Notes: a model not told the origin generated them from the letters alone. A DNA stretch of 64,000 nt from Arthrobacter sp. SW1 (GCF_001766675.1 NZ_MJLT01000012.1:327286-391285), one strand, 5' to 3'; positions 1 to 8,613 are shown, numbered from the stretch's first letter. Numbers and translations are program-made.

Positions 1-1
1 C

Positions 2-1333
2 GACGTGCTCAAGCGCATTACCGAAACCGACGCGTTCTTTGTCCCCGCCCTGCACTCCGTAGGTGCTCCGCTGGAGCCCGGGCAGAAGGACGTTGCCTGG
101 CCCTGCAGCCCGGAGAAGTGGATTGTGCACTTCCCGGAAGAGCGCTCCATCTGGTCCTTCGGTTCCGGTTACGGCGGAAACGCCCTGCTCGGCAAGAAGT
201 GCTACGCCCTGCGCATTGCGTCCGTCATGGCCCGTGACGAAGGCTGGCTGGCCGAGCACATGCTCATCCTCAAGCTGACCTCGCCCGAGCAGAAGGTCTA
301 CCACGTGGCAGCGGCCTTCCCGTCCGCCTGCGGCAAGACCAACTTGGCCCTCCTGGACCCCACCATCAAGGGCTGGAAGGCCGAAACCCTCGGTGACGAC
401 ATCAACTGGATGCGCTTCGGCAAGGAAGGCGAACTCCGCGCCGTCAACCCCGAGGCCGGCCTGTTCGGCGTCGCTCCCGGCACCGGCTGGGGCACCAACC
501 CCAACGCCATGCGCGCCATCGCCAAGGGCAACAGCATCTTCACCAACGTTGCCCTGACCGACGACGGCGGTGTCTGGTGGGAGGGCATGACGGAGGAAAC
601 CCCGGCGCACCTCATCGACTGGCAGGGCAACGACTGGACCCCCGAGTCCGGCCGCCCCGCAGCCCACCCGAACTCCCGCTTTTGCACCCCGATCGACCAG
701 ATCGACATGCTGGCCGAGGAATACTTCGCTCCGGAAGGCGTGAAGGTTGACGCCATCCTGTTCGGCGGCCGCCGCAAGACCACCATCCCGCTGGTCACCG
801 AAGCCCGCGACTGGTCCAACGGCATCTTCATGGGCTCCACCCTGTCCTCCGAGACCACGGCTGCCGCCGCCGGCGCCGTCGGTGTTGTCCGCCGCGACCC
901 CATGGCCATGCTGCCGTTCATCGGCTACGACGCAGGTGACTACCTGAACCACTGGGTGAACCTGTCCGCCAAGGCCAACCCGGAGAAGCTGCCGAAGATC
1001 TTCCTGGTCAACTGGTTCCGCCGCACGGCCGAGGGCGGCTTCGCCTGGCCCGGCTTCGGGGACAACTCCCGCGTCCTCAAGTGGGCCATCGAGCGCATCG
1101 AAGGCAAGGCCGGCGCCGTGGAGACCCCCATCGGCTTCGTTCCCACGGGCGACTCCATCGACCTGGAAGGCCTGGACATGACTCCGGCCGAGGTTGAAGC
1201 CGCTGTCCGCGTGGACGCCGCCGAGTGGCAGACCGAACTGGCATCCATCGAGGAATGGTTCGCGAAGTTCGGCGAGTCCCTTCCGGCTGCGCTCCAGGCA
1301 GAGCTTGACGGCCTGAAGGCACGCCTGGCCTGA
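2..1333 (+). CDS. pckG: GTP-dependent phosphoenolpyruvate carboxykinase, C-terminal part (5' end outside window)
   Basis: Converts oxaloacetate and GTP to phosphoenolpyruvate, the entry step of gluconeogenesis in the cytosol. The frame is open to the left edge, so about 443 residues are visible and roughly the first quarter (family length about 600) lies outside. The P-loop FPSACGKTN is encoded at 317-343, the metal-binding GDDINWMRF at 392-418, and [12 protein letters not shown], typical of the GTP-type family, at 761-796. The GTG at 5 is an internal valine codon, not the start. The gene ends at a strong hairpin shared with the convergent nsrR side. The kind of enzyme is clear; only the N-terminal part cannot be judged. 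Confidence 0.97.
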   Translation, partial: DVLKRITETDAFFVPALHSVGAPLEPGQKDVAWPCSPEKWIVHFPEERSIWSFGSGYGGNALLGKKCYALRIASVMARDEGWLAEHMLILKLTSPEQKVYHVAAAFPSACGKTNLALLDPTIKGWKAETLGDDINWMRFGKEGELRAVNPEAGLFGVAPGTGWGTNPNAMRAIAKGNSIFTNVALTDDGGVWWEGMTEETPAHLIDWQGNDWTPESGRPAAHPNSRFCTPIDQIDMLAEEYFAPEGVKVDAILFGGRRKTTIPLVTEARDWSNGIFMGSTLSSETTAAAAGAVGVVRRDPMAMLPFIGYDAGDYLNHWVNLSAKANPEKLPKIFLVNWFRRTAEGGFAWPGFGDNSRVLKWAIERIEGKAGAVETPIGFVPTGDSIDLEGLDMTPAEVEAAVRVDAAEWQTELASIEEWFAKFGESLPAALQAELDGLKARLA

Positions 1334-1341
1334 CGGCAAAC

Positions 1342-1395
1342 GTACGACGGCGGCCCCGCACCTTTCGCTGGAAAGGTGCGGGGCCGCCGTCGTAC
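1342..1395. terminator. Bidirectional terminator hairpin, perfect 25-bp stem
   Basis: Bases 1342-1366 are exactly complementary to 1371-1395 around a 4-base GCTG loop. It lies between the convergent pckG stop and the end of the hmp remnant, so it can serve both strands. No long T-tract follows on either side. Confidence 0.8.
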
Positions 1396-1406
1396 TGCTG
1401 TGTTCG

Positions 1407-1478
1407 CTAGTTGGCGAGCCAGATGTCCGGACCGAAGACCTCGTAATGGATCCGCGTTGCCGGGATGCCGGCCCTCAG
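1407..1478 (-). pseudogene. hmp: 3'-terminal remnant of a flavohemoprotein (nitric oxide dioxygenase) gene
   Basis: Directly downstream of nsrR on the same strand, about 24 codons remain open to a stop at 1407-1409, and their translation ends in RIHYEVFGPDIWLAN. The IHYE-FGP motif is the conserved C-terminus of flavohemoproteins (E. coli Hmp ends IHYECFGPHKVL). No globin, FAD or NAD domain exists in this frame, and upstream the sequence runs straight into the nsrR coding end, overlapping its stop. NsrR classically represses hmp, so the fragment is best read as what is left after deletion of most of a neighbouring hmp. The fragment is too short for any function. Confidence 0.7.
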
Positions 1479-1942
1479 GACCCGTTCGCGCCCTGCAGCT
1501 CCGGTCGCAGGCCGATGGTCCGGAAGACCGGCTCCATCTGGCGCTCGTGGGGGAGGGCGGAAATCATGATGCCGTCGAGTTCGCGGTAAAAGACCTCGCG
1601 GGCGCGCGCCAAGGCGTGCCGCAGCCCGCATTCGGTAACGAGGGGGCAGTTGCCGTTGGGACTCTGGCATTCGGCCAGGTCCTGCCGGCTGTCGAGCTCG
1701 CGCAGGAGCTGCCCTACCGTCGCCCGGCGCCCGGCAGCGGTCAAGCGGGAGCCGCCGTTCCTGCCGCGTTCGACGGCGATCAGTCCCAGCGCGCGCAGCT
1801 TCGCCAGGGCCTTGCTCACGTGGTTGTAAGGCGTCCCGACGGCGTCCGCGACGGCCTGCGTGGTGAGCAACATGCCGTCAGGCGCCGCAGCCAGCACCAG
1901 CATGGCGCGCAGGCTCACATCCGCGAACGCGTTGATCTTCAT
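1475..1942 (-). CDS. nsrR: Rrf2-family nitric-oxide-sensing repressor NsrR
   Basis: 155-residue cytosolic DNA-binding regulator. An N-terminal winged helix (about residues 5-65, including the YNHVSKALAKL recognition helix) is followed by three cysteines, C92, C99 and C105, spaced CX6C and CX5C. This matches the [4Fe-4S] ligands of Streptomyces NsrR (C93, C99, C105). NsrR senses nitric oxide by nitrosylation of the cluster and derepresses NO detoxification. The gene begins 24 bases after the stop of the unknown gene upstream on the same strand, so it may be cotranscribed with manB. Its usual target hmp survives only as a 3' scrap, so the regulated gene must now be elsewhere. The C-terminal few residues may derive from the deletion junction. 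Confidence 0.88.
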   Translation of the reverse strand: MKINAFADVSLRAMLVLAAAPDGMLLTTQAVADAVGTPYNHVSKALAKLRALGLIAVERGRNGGSRLTAAGRRATVGQLLRELDSRQDLAECQSPNGNCPLVTECGLRHALARAREVFYRELDGIMISALPHERQMEPVFRTIGLRPELQGANGS

Positions 1943-1966
1943 GCAAACAAGCCCAGCCGGCGGGCG

Positions 1967-2404
1967 TCAGCCCACCCAGACGGCGGCTTCGTGGCCGTCC
2001 GCCTCCACCGGACGGAACGCGAAGCCTTCGGCTGTGACGTCATAGGGCACCACGGCAGCCATCAGGCCGCCGCTGCGGTGCTCGGCCGCCGCGTGGATTC
2101 CGTCCGTGCCGTGCTCGGGGAGCGTGACATCGCTGGCGAACGCCACTGCCTTGTAGCCGTCGCGGCCCTGGCGCAGCAGTTCGATGACATCGGCGAGCAT
2201 CGACTCGGCGTCGATGTTCCCGTCGGCATCCGGCTCGCCCGGCGAGATCATCACCAGGCGCAGCTCGCCGTCGTCAGCCAGGGTCACTCCGAACGGAAGG
2301 AAACCGCCGTTCTGCTCCATGTGTTCCTGGGCGGTGCCGAGCGCAGCGCCCAGGACCTCGCGGAGTTCACGGGAAATGGTTTCCTGGGGGAGCGGTTCAG
2401 TCAT
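1967..2404 (-). CDS. Conserved protein of unknown function, downstream of manB
   Basis: 145 residues, acidic, soluble, with no signal peptide or membrane segment. I do not recognise a characterised domain. The central part contains a VAFASDVTLP strand and a C-terminal AEGFAFRPVE segment suggesting a compact alpha/beta fold. The ATG lies 10 bases downstream of the manB stop on the same strand, preceded by an AGGGCCAGGGA purine-rich site, so it is almost certainly cotranscribed with manB. Codon use matches its neighbours. A role linked to sugar phosphate metabolism would be guesswork from position only. Confidence 0.75.
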   Translation of the reverse strand: MTEPLPQETISRELREVLGAALGTAQEHMEQNGGFLPFGVTLADDGELRLVMISPGEPDADGNIDAESMLADVIELLRQGRDGYKAVAFASDVTLPEHGTDGIHAAAEHRSGGLMAAVVPYDVTAEGFAFRPVEADGHEAAVWVG

Positions 2405-2414
2405 TCCCTGGCCC

Positions 2415-3833
2415 TTAGCCGCGGACGATCGCCAGGACGCGGTCCCGGAGGGCGCCCATGGTCGCGGCGTCCTTGGCCTCGGCGTTCAGGCGCAGGAACG
2501 GTTCGGTGTTGGACGGGCGAAGGTTGAACCACCAGCTGCCGTCCTTCGCGGTGAAGGTGCTGCCGTCCATGTGGTCGATCTCGATGTCTTCGCCTTCGAA
2601 GTCGGCGCGGACCCGCTCGATCGCGGCGGCCTTGTCTTCGATCTCGGAGTTGATTTCGCCGGAGGACACGTACGGTTCGTACTGCCGGCCGAGCTCGGAC
2701 AGCGGGCCATCCTGCTCGCCCAGGGCAGCCAGGACGTGCATGGCGGCCAGCATGCCGGTGTCCGCGTTCCAGAAATCGCGGAAATAGAAGTGGGCGGAGT
2801 GCTCACCGCCGAACACCGCGCCTTCCTCGGCCATGACGGCCTTGATGAAGGAGTGCCCCACACGGGTGCGCACGGCGCGGCCGCCGTCCTCCGCGATCAG
2901 TTCCGGAACGGCCTTGGAGGTCAGCAGGTTGTGGATGATCACCGGAACGTCCTCGCCGGCGGCCTTGGCCCGGGCGATTTCGCGGCGGGCCACCATGCCG
3001 GTGATCGCCGAGGGGGAGACCGGGTCACCCTTTTCGTCGACGACGAAGCAGCGGTCCGCGTCGCCGTCGAACGCCAGGCCGATGTCCGCACCGTGCTCGA
3101 CGACGGCGGCCTGCAGGTCGCGGAGGTTCTCCGGTTCAAGCGGGTTGGCCGGGTGGTTCGGGAAGGAACCATCCAGTTCGAAGTACAGCGGAACGATCTC
3201 GAACGGCAGGGCCGGCAGCAGGGCATCGCCAAGTACTGCGGGGGTGGTCAGGCCCGCCATGCCGTTTCCGGCGTCGACCACGATCTTCAGGGGGCGGGAG
3301 CCGCTGAGGTCCACCAGCTTGCGCAGGTATTCGGAGTAGTCCTTCAGGACGTCCCGCACTGCGATGGTGCCCGGGGCTTCGACCGCGGGGATGGTGCCTT
3401 CGTTGAGGTACTGCTCGGCGAGGGCCTGGATTTCCTTCAGGCCGGTTTCCGAGGAGATCGGCTGGGCGCCGGCCTTGGCCATCTTGATGCCGTTATACTG
3501 TGCCGGGTTGTGGCTGGCGGTGAACGTGGCACCGGCTGCGTTCAGTGCGCCGCAGGCGTAGTAGAGCTCGTCCGTGGAGATCAGGTCCAGGAGCTGGACG
3601 TTGGCACCGCGGCGGGACGCGCCGTCGGCGAAGGCCTTGATGAATTCGGGGGAGGACGGGCGCATGTCCCCGCCCACCAGGACGGTTTCGCCGGCCAGGC
3701 CAAGGGTGTCGACAAAAGCGGCGCCGACGGCCTGCACGATTTCCGCGGTGATGGTCTCGCCGACGATGCCCCGGACGTCGTAGGCCTTGAAGGAAGCCGA
3801 GAGGTCGAAAGTGGTGTTCTGCTCGCTAGTCAC
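2415..3833 (-). CDS. manB: Phosphomannomutase/phosphoglucomutase
   Basis: 472-residue alpha-D-phosphohexomutase that interconverts hexose 6- and 1-phosphates through a phosphoserine enzyme. The active-site loop TASHNPAQYNG places the serine at residue 107; DGDADRC binds magnesium, GGEHSAHFYF binds sugar and the C-terminal PSNTEPFLRL binds phosphate. All four domains are complete. The start is GTG at 3833 (reading VTSEQNTTFDL); an upstream in-frame extension exists but has no family similarity and would run into recQ on the other strand. It leads a leftward group with the unknown gene and nsrR. Its product could supply mannose-1-phosphate or glucose-1-phosphate; which one cannot be read from sequence. 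Confidence 0.93.
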   Translation of the reverse strand: MTSEQNTTFDLSASFKAYDVRGIVGETITAEIVQAVGAAFVDTLGLAGETVLVGGDMRPSSPEFIKAFADGASRRGANVQLLDLISTDELYYACGALNAAGATFTASHNPAQYNGIKMAKAGAQPISSETGLKEIQALAEQYLNEGTIPAVEAPGTIAVRDVLKDYSEYLRKLVDLSGSRPLKIVVDAGNGMAGLTTPAVLGDALLPALPFEIVPLYFELDGSFPNHPANPLEPENLRDLQAAVVEHGADIGLAFDGDADRCFVVDEKGDPVSPSAITGMVARREIARAKAAGEDVPVIIHNLLTSKAVPELIAEDGGRAVRTRVGHSFIKAVMAEEGAVFGGEHSAHFYFRDFWNADTGMLAAMHVLAALGEQDGPLSELGRQYEPYVSSGEINSEIEDKAAAIERVRADFEGEDIEIDHMDGSTFTAKDGSWWFNLRPSNTEPFLRLNAEAKDAATMGALRDRVLAIVRG

Positions 3834-3972
3834 GCGCTCAATCCTACTGTGGCCGGGGTGCCGCATTCCCACCGGAAGCCCGTATGTGGAAAGTCTCCGC
3901 AAAGATGACGGATTGTCCACATAGCCGGAAATCCCGAAGGTGGCTGTCAGGGGCGGCTGGAATACTGAAACC

Positions 3973-6132
3973 ATGTCCCAGGAGCCATACACCGCAGAAA
4001 TCACCCGCACCCGGCAGGAAGCCCTGCAGGTCCTCCGTGAGCTTGTCGGCAACCCCGCCGCGGACTTCCACGACGGGCAGTATGAGGCCATCGAGGCCCT
4101 CGTCGACGCCGGACGCCGCGCCCTGGTTGTCCAGCGCACCGGCTGGGGGAAATCGGCTGTGTACTTTGTTTCCTCGCTGCTGCTGCGGCGCCGCGGAGCC
4201 GGCCCCACGCTGATCGTCTCGCCGCTGCTGGCGCTCATGCGGGACCAGGTTGCGGCGGCTGCCCGTGCCGGCGTCCGCGCCGTGGCCATCAACTCCGCCA
4301 ACCAGATGGAATGGGATTCCGTCCAGGCCCAGCTTGCGGCCGATGAGGTGGATGTGCTGCTGGTATCCCCCGAGCGCTTGACCAACCCCTCCTTCCGGGA
4401 GAACCAGCTGCCGGAACTGATCCGGCGCACCGGCCTGCTGGTGATCGATGAAGCGCACTGCATCTCTGACTGGGGCCATGACTTCCGGCCGGATTACCGG
4501 CGCATCGCGGACTTGATCGGCAGGCTACCCGGCACCGTTCCTGTACTGGCCACCACCGCCACGGCCAACTCCCGGGTGGTCCACGACATCGAAGAGCAGC
4601 TCGGTGCGGGCGTGCTCACCATCCGCGGTCCGCTGGGCCGCGAATCCCTGAGGCTTGGCGTCCTGAACCTCGAGAACTCCCGGGACAGGCTCGGCTGGCT
4701 GCTGACGCACCTGTCCGATATGCCAGGCAGCGGCATCATCTATGCCCTTACGGTTTCGGCGGCCGAAGACACCGCACGGCTCCTGGCCGACGCCGGCCAC
4801 AACGTCCTTGCCTACACCGGAAGGACCGATCCGGCGGACCGGGAACGCGCCGAACAGCAGCTCAAGGACAACCAAGTCAAGGCCCTCGTGGCCACCTCGG
4901 CCCTCGGCATGGGCTTCGACAAACCGGACCTTGGCTTCGTCATCCACCTCGGTGCTCCGTCGTCTCCCGTGGCCTATTACCAGCAGGTGGGCCGTGCCGG
5001 ACGTGGTGCGGCCAACGCCGATGTCCTGCTCCTGCCCGGCCGGGAAGACCGGGATATCTGGCAGTACTTCGCCACGGCTTCCATGCCGTCCGAGGAGAAG
5101 GCCAACGCTGTGCTGCAGACCCTCGGCGAGGCCGGAACTGCGTTGTCCACGGTCGCCCTCGAGGCCCGGGTGGATCTGCGCCGCACGCCTTTGGAGCTGC
5201 TGATGAAGGTCCTGGCCGTCGACGGCGCCGTGGACCGCGTCGGCGGTGGCTGGCGTGCCACCGGACAACCCTGGATCTACGATGCCGAACGGTATGCGCG
5301 GATCGCCGAAGCCCGGGTGGATGAGCAGGATTCAATGATCATCTACCAGGACACCGCCGGTTGCCGCATGGAGTACATCACGGCCGTCCTCGATGACGAT
5401 TCGGCCCGTCCGTGCGGCCGTTGCGACAACTGTGCCGGCCGGTGGTTCCCGTCGGACATCGCCGCGGAGGCATCCGACGCCGCCGGCCGGACCCTGAACC
5501 GGGTTGGCGTCGCGGTGGAACCCCGCCTGCGGTGGCCGAGCGGCATGGACCGGCTCGGGGTGCCCGTCAAGGGCCGGATCAAAGCCGAGGAAGCCATGGC
5601 AGAGGGCCGTGCATTGGCCCGCCTGAGCGACCTTGGCTGGGGCGGTCCGCTGCGGGAACTGTTCGCGGCTGGTGCACCCGATCGCGAGGTGGACCCGGCC
5701 ATGCTCCAGGCGTGCGTGCAGGTCCTGAAGGACTGGGCCGGCGGAAGCGCCGGCCCCGGCGCGTGGAGCGGCCAGCTGCGCCCGGCCGCCGTCGTCAGCC
5801 TTCCGTCCCGGGGCAAGCCGCTGCTGGTGGATTCCCTCGCCCGCGGGATCGCCGGCATCGGGCGCATGCCGTACCTCGGTCCGCTGCAGCTCCAGCACGG
5901 CGGGCCCACGGGTGGCCGCGGAGGCAACAGTGCCTACCGCCTGGCGGGAGTGTGGGAACGGATCGTCACGGGGCCGCAGCTGGAAGAAGCCCTCGCACCT
6001 CTCGCCGGCCAAAGCATCCTCCTGGTCGACGACCTCCTGGATAGCCGTTGGAGCCTCACGGTCGCCGCCCGGGCACTCCGGCAGGCGGGTGCCGGTGCCG
6101 TATTGCCCTTGGTCCTGGCCCAGGCGGGCTGA
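3973..6132 (+). CDS. recQ: RecQ-family ATP-dependent DNA helicase with C-terminal phosphoribosyltransferase-like domain
   Basis: 719 residues. A superfamily-2 helicase core comes first: Walker A TGWGKS at about 56-61, DEAH box at about 159-162, helicase C-terminal domain with QVGRAGRG, then the RecQ zinc site with cysteines at about 464, 481, 484 and 487. Instead of a classical HRDC domain, the last ~200 residues form a phosphoribosyltransferase-like domain ending in ILLVDDLLDSRWSL at about 681-694. That is the position of the PRPP loop, but the usual TTG-(A/S)-T is replaced by LDSRWS, so catalysis is doubtful. Role: 3'-5' unwinding in recombination and repair. Start ATG at 3973 is chosen over an upstream in-frame start because the helicase begins there; the gene diverges from manB. 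Confidence 0.92.
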   Translation: MSQEPYTAEITRTRQEALQVLRELVGNPAADFHDGQYEAIEALVDAGRRALVVQRTGWGKSAVYFVSSLLLRRRGAGPTLIVSPLLALMRDQVAAAARAGVRAVAINSANQMEWDSVQAQLAADEVDVLLVSPERLTNPSFRENQLPELIRRTGLLVIDEAHCISDWGHDFRPDYRRIADLIGRLPGTVPVLATTATANSRVVHDIEEQLGAGVLTIRGPLGRESLRLGVLNLENSRDRLGWLLTHLSDMPGSGIIYALTVSAAEDTARLLADAGHNVLAYTGRTDPADRERAEQQLKDNQVKALVATSALGMGFDKPDLGFVIHLGAPSSPVAYYQQVGRAGRGAANADVLLLPGREDRDIWQYFATASMPSEEKANAVLQTLGEAGTALSTVALEARVDLRRTPLELLMKVLAVDGAVDRVGGGWRATGQPWIYDAERYARIAEARVDEQDSMIIYQDTAGCRMEYITAVLDDDSARPCGRCDNCAGRWFPSDIAAEASDAAGRTLNRVGVAVEPRLRWPSGMDRLGVPVKGRIKAEEAMAEGRALARLSDLGWGGPLRELFAAGAPDREVDPAMLQACVQVLKDWAGGSAGPGAWSGQLRPAAVVSLPSRGKPLLVDSLARGIAGIGRMPYLGPLQLQHGGPTGGRGGNSAYRLAGVWERIVTGPQLEEALAPLAGQSILLVDDLLDSRWSLTVAARALRQAGAGAVLPLVLAQAG

Positions 6133-6198
6133 CCGGCGTTCGGCCGGGCCCGGTCCGGCGTTGGGCCGGGCCCGGTCCGGCGTTGGGCCGGGCCCGTT
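6133..6198. repeat. Three tandem 22-bp GC-rich repeats
   Basis: Immediately after the recQ stop, units at 6133-6154, 6155-6176 and 6177-6198 share the pattern CCGGCGTT-GGCCGGGCCCGGT. Units 1 and 2 differ at one base; unit 3 diverges at its last bases. A degenerate GC-rich tail continues to about 6235. Each unit contains a GGCCGGGCCCGG near-palindrome, so the transcript can fold. Confidence 0.85.
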
Positions 6199-6254
6199 CG
6201 GCCGATCCCGATACGGCCGGGCCAGGCCGGCTGGCAACTCCGGAAAACGCAAAA

Positions 6255-6285
6255 GGCCCCGGTCCCTTCGAAAAGGGCCGGGGCC
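6255..6285 (-). terminator. Terminator downstream of tRNA-Ser(GCT)
   Basis: GGCCCCGGTCCCTT (6255-6268) pairs with AAGGGCCGGGGCC (to 6285) with one bulge. Read on the minus strand the hairpin is followed by TTTTGCGTTTT, a good factor-independent terminator for the tRNA. It may also slow readthrough from recQ. Confidence 0.8.
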
Positions 6286-6290
6286 AAACG

Positions 6291-6379
6291 CGGAGACGGG
6301 GGGATTTGAACCCCCGGTCGAGTTTAACCCCGACCCTTCATTAGCAGTGAAGTCCATTCGGCCGCTCTGGCACGTCTCC
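6291..6379 (-). tRNA. tRNA-Ser, anticodon GCT
   Basis: The minus strand folds as an 89-nt class II tRNA. Acceptor stem GGAGACG/CGTCTCC has discriminator G. The anticodon arm CTTCA-CTGCTAA-TGAAG places GCT in the anticodon position. There is a long variable arm, and the T-loop GGTTCAAATCC lies in the GGGGG/CCCCC T arm. It reads serine AGC/AGT codons. The 3' CCA is not encoded. Confidence 0.96.
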
Positions 6380-6503
6380 AGTCGCTATTGCTAGCCCACC
6401 AAGGATACGCAGAACACGGCGTGCAGCGCAAAACGGGCCGGGCGGGGAAGGGAGCCACTGACTCGTGGCTTCCTTCCCCGCCCGGAACCGGCTGGAGCAG
6501 TGC

Positions 6504-7508
6504 TTACTTGACGGGCAGCTGCGGGTCCACGCCGTACGTTTCGGCAAGCTTGGTCAGCACGCCGTGGGCACCCTGGAGGCTGACGGAGGAAGCGAAGACG
6601 CGGTCGTCGGCCTGCAGTACCTGTCCCTTGAGGGTCTTCCACAGCGGGTTGGACATGAACTGCTTCATCTGGGCACGGGACTTGTCTCCCTCTTCGGTGT
6701 CCTGGCCGAAGGCGGAGGTGATGATCAGGCCTGCTTCGGCCTGGGTGATCTTCTCCTGGCTGAGCTCGACCAGGATCTTTTCCGTGGAGTCCGGCTGGCC
6801 CTTGGGGCGCGGGATGCCGGCGTCCCTCATGATTTCGCCCAGGAAGGACTTGCTGGAGTAGAGGCGTGCGGTGTCTTCGCCAGCGAAGCGCACGTAGGAG
6901 TACGTCAGTTCAGGCTTCTTGGCCAGGATCGCGGCGCCAACCTTCTTGGCACGCTCCTGGTAGTCGGCGATCAGCTTTTCGGCTTCTTCCTTCTTGCCCA
7001 GGGCGTCGCCGAGCATCACGATGTTCTGCTTCCAGGTGGGGCCGGTGGACTGGGAGAACAGAGTCGGAGCGATCTTGGAGAGCTGGCCGTAGAGGGCCTC
7101 GTGGCGGACCTTGGCGGAGACGATCAGGTCCGGCTTGGCGTCGAGGATCTTGTCCAGGCTCGGCTCGGCAAGGGCGCCCACGTTGCTGGCTTCCTTGGTC
7201 AGCGCCGAAACATCGCCAAGGTAGGCGGGGAAGCTCTCGTCGCCGTCGCGGTAGGTGGTGTAAGCCACCACCTGTGCACCGAGGGCAAGGGCGGCGTCGG
7301 TGTAGCTGGCGTCGAGGGTAGCTACACGGAGCGGTTTCTTCTCGATGGTGGTGCTGCCCATCGCGTGATCGATGGTCTTCGGGTAGCCTGCGTCGGCCGC
7401 GGCGGAAGACGGGGCGGCGCCGGTGGAACCACCGCAGGCGGTCAGGGCCAGCAGGGCCGTGGCAGCCGCGGCGCCGAGGGCTGCGCGGGAGATGCGGGAG
7501 AGGCTCAT
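6504..7508 (-). CDS. Iron-siderophore ABC transporter substrate-binding lipoprotein (copy 2)
   Basis: 334 residues. The N-terminus has a signal peptide and lipobox LTAC with the lipid-anchored cysteine at residue 25, so the protein is exported and membrane-tethered. The rest is a FecB/FepB-type (cluster 8) binding protein, with motifs such as PSLDKILDAKPDLIVS and the long central helix typical of siderophore binders. It captures ferric siderophore and hands it to a FecCD-type permease. The gene lies 48 bases downstream of a close paralogue on the same strand; the two align over their whole length, so they are a tandem duplication. Expression is probably driven from the promoter beside the iron box at 8614. 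The siderophore type cannot be told. Confidence 0.9.
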   Translation of the reverse strand: MSLSRISRAALGAAAATALLALTACGGSTGAAPSSAAADAGYPKTIDHAMGSTTIEKKPLRVATLDASYTDAALALGAQVVAYTTYRDGDESFPAYLGDVSALTKEASNVGALAEPSLDKILDAKPDLIVSAKVRHEALYGQLSKIAPTLFSQSTGPTWKQNIVMLGDALGKKEEAEKLIADYQERAKKVGAAILAKKPELTYSYVRFAGEDTARLYSSKSFLGEIMRDAGIPRPKGQPDSTEKILVELSQEKITQAEAGLIITSAFGQDTEEGDKSRAQMKQFMSNPLWKTLKGQVLQADDRVFASSVSLQGAHGVLTKLAETYGVDPQLPVK

Positions 7509-7556
7509 GGAGGTGTGCTTTCGGTAGTTGGGGAACGGAGATTGTGGTGCTGCTTG

Positions 7557-8552
7557 TTACTTCGCGGGCAGGTGCGGGTCCACCCCGAAGTGCTCAGCCA
7601 GCTTGGTCAGTACGCCGTGGGCGCCCTGGATGCTGACGGAGGTGGCGATGACGCGGTCGTCCATTTCGAGGACCTCGCCCTTGAGGGTCTTCCAGAGCGG
7701 GTTGGACATGAACTTCTGCTTCAAGGCGATGGCCTTGTCGCCGCCGGAAGCCGTGGCAGAGGTGAGGATCAGGCCGGCGTCGGCGTCCATGATCTTCTCC
7801 TGCGAAAGCTCGGTAAAGATGGTTTCGGTGGAGTCCGGGGCGCCGGCCGGGCGCGCGATGCCTGCGTCCTTCATGATTTCGCCGAAGAAGGACTTCGTGC
7901 CGTAGAGGCGCGCGGTGTCCTCCCCGGAGAACCGCACGTAGGAGTACGTCAGTCCGGGCTTCTTGGCCAGGATGGCGGCGCCGACCTTCTTGGCGCGTTC
8001 CTGGTAGTCGGCGATCAGCTTCTCGGCCAGCGGCTTCTTGTCCAGGGCTTCGCCGAGCATCACGATGTTCTGCTTCCAGGTGGGGCCGGTGCTCTCGGAG
8101 AAGATCGTGGGGGCGATCTTGGAGAGTTGGCCGTAAAGGGCCTCGTGGCGGACCTTGGCGGACACAATAAGGTCCGGCTTGGCGTCGAGGATCTTGTCCA
8201 GGCTCGGTTCGGCGAGCGACCCGACGTCGACCGCGTCCTTGGTCTGGCCGCTGACATCGCCCAGATAGGCGGGGAAGCTCTTGTCGCCCTTGCGGTAGAT
8301 GGTGTAACCGGCGATTTCGGCGCCGAGGGCCAGGGCTGCGTCCGTATAACTGGTGTCGAGCGTGGCCACGCGGAGCGGCTTCTTCTCGATCGTGGTGCTA
8401 CCCATCGCATGCTCGATGGTCTTCGGGTACGCGGCGTCCGAGGCGGAGGGCGCCGTCGCGGCTCCGGTGGAACCGCCGCAGGCGGTGAGGGCCAGGAGGG
8501 CGGACACGGCAGCTGCGCCGAGGGCCGCGCGGGTGGAACGGGTGCGGGTCAT
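7557..8552 (-). CDS. Iron-siderophore ABC transporter substrate-binding lipoprotein (copy 1)
   Basis: 331 residues with lipobox LTAC, cysteine 25, followed by a FecB-type binding fold. The shared stretches with the downstream copy include YPKTI-HAMGSTTIEKKPLRVATLD-SYTDAALALGA and GPTWKQNIVMLG-AL. Differences cluster in regions likely to line the ligand cleft (for example the segment after SFPAYLGDVS), which would allow different siderophores. The start is ATG at 8552; an upstream in-frame start at 8675 would put non-signal residues before the signal peptide and run across the iron box, so it was rejected. It diverges from the permease-ATPase operon at 8708, which probably provides the membrane parts for both binding proteins. 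Confidence 0.9.
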   Translation of the reverse strand: MTRTRSTRAALGAAAVSALLALTACGGSTGAATAPSASDAAYPKTIEHAMGSTTIEKKPLRVATLDTSYTDAALALGAEIAGYTIYRKGDKSFPAYLGDVSGQTKDAVDVGSLAEPSLDKILDAKPDLIVSAKVRHEALYGQLSKIAPTIFSESTGPTWKQNIVMLGEALDKKPLAEKLIADYQERAKKVGAAILAKKPGLTYSYVRFSGEDTARLYGTKSFFGEIMKDAGIARPAGAPDSTETIFTELSQEKIMDADAGLILTSATASGGDKAIALKQKFMSNPLWKTLKGEVLEMDDRVIATSVSIQGAHGVLTKLAEHFGVDPHLPAK

Positions 8553-8613
8553 TGTGTACTTTCGCTTGTCGCCGGGGAGTGCCTGGGGCGGCGGTGCTGT
8601 CATGAACGGGTAG

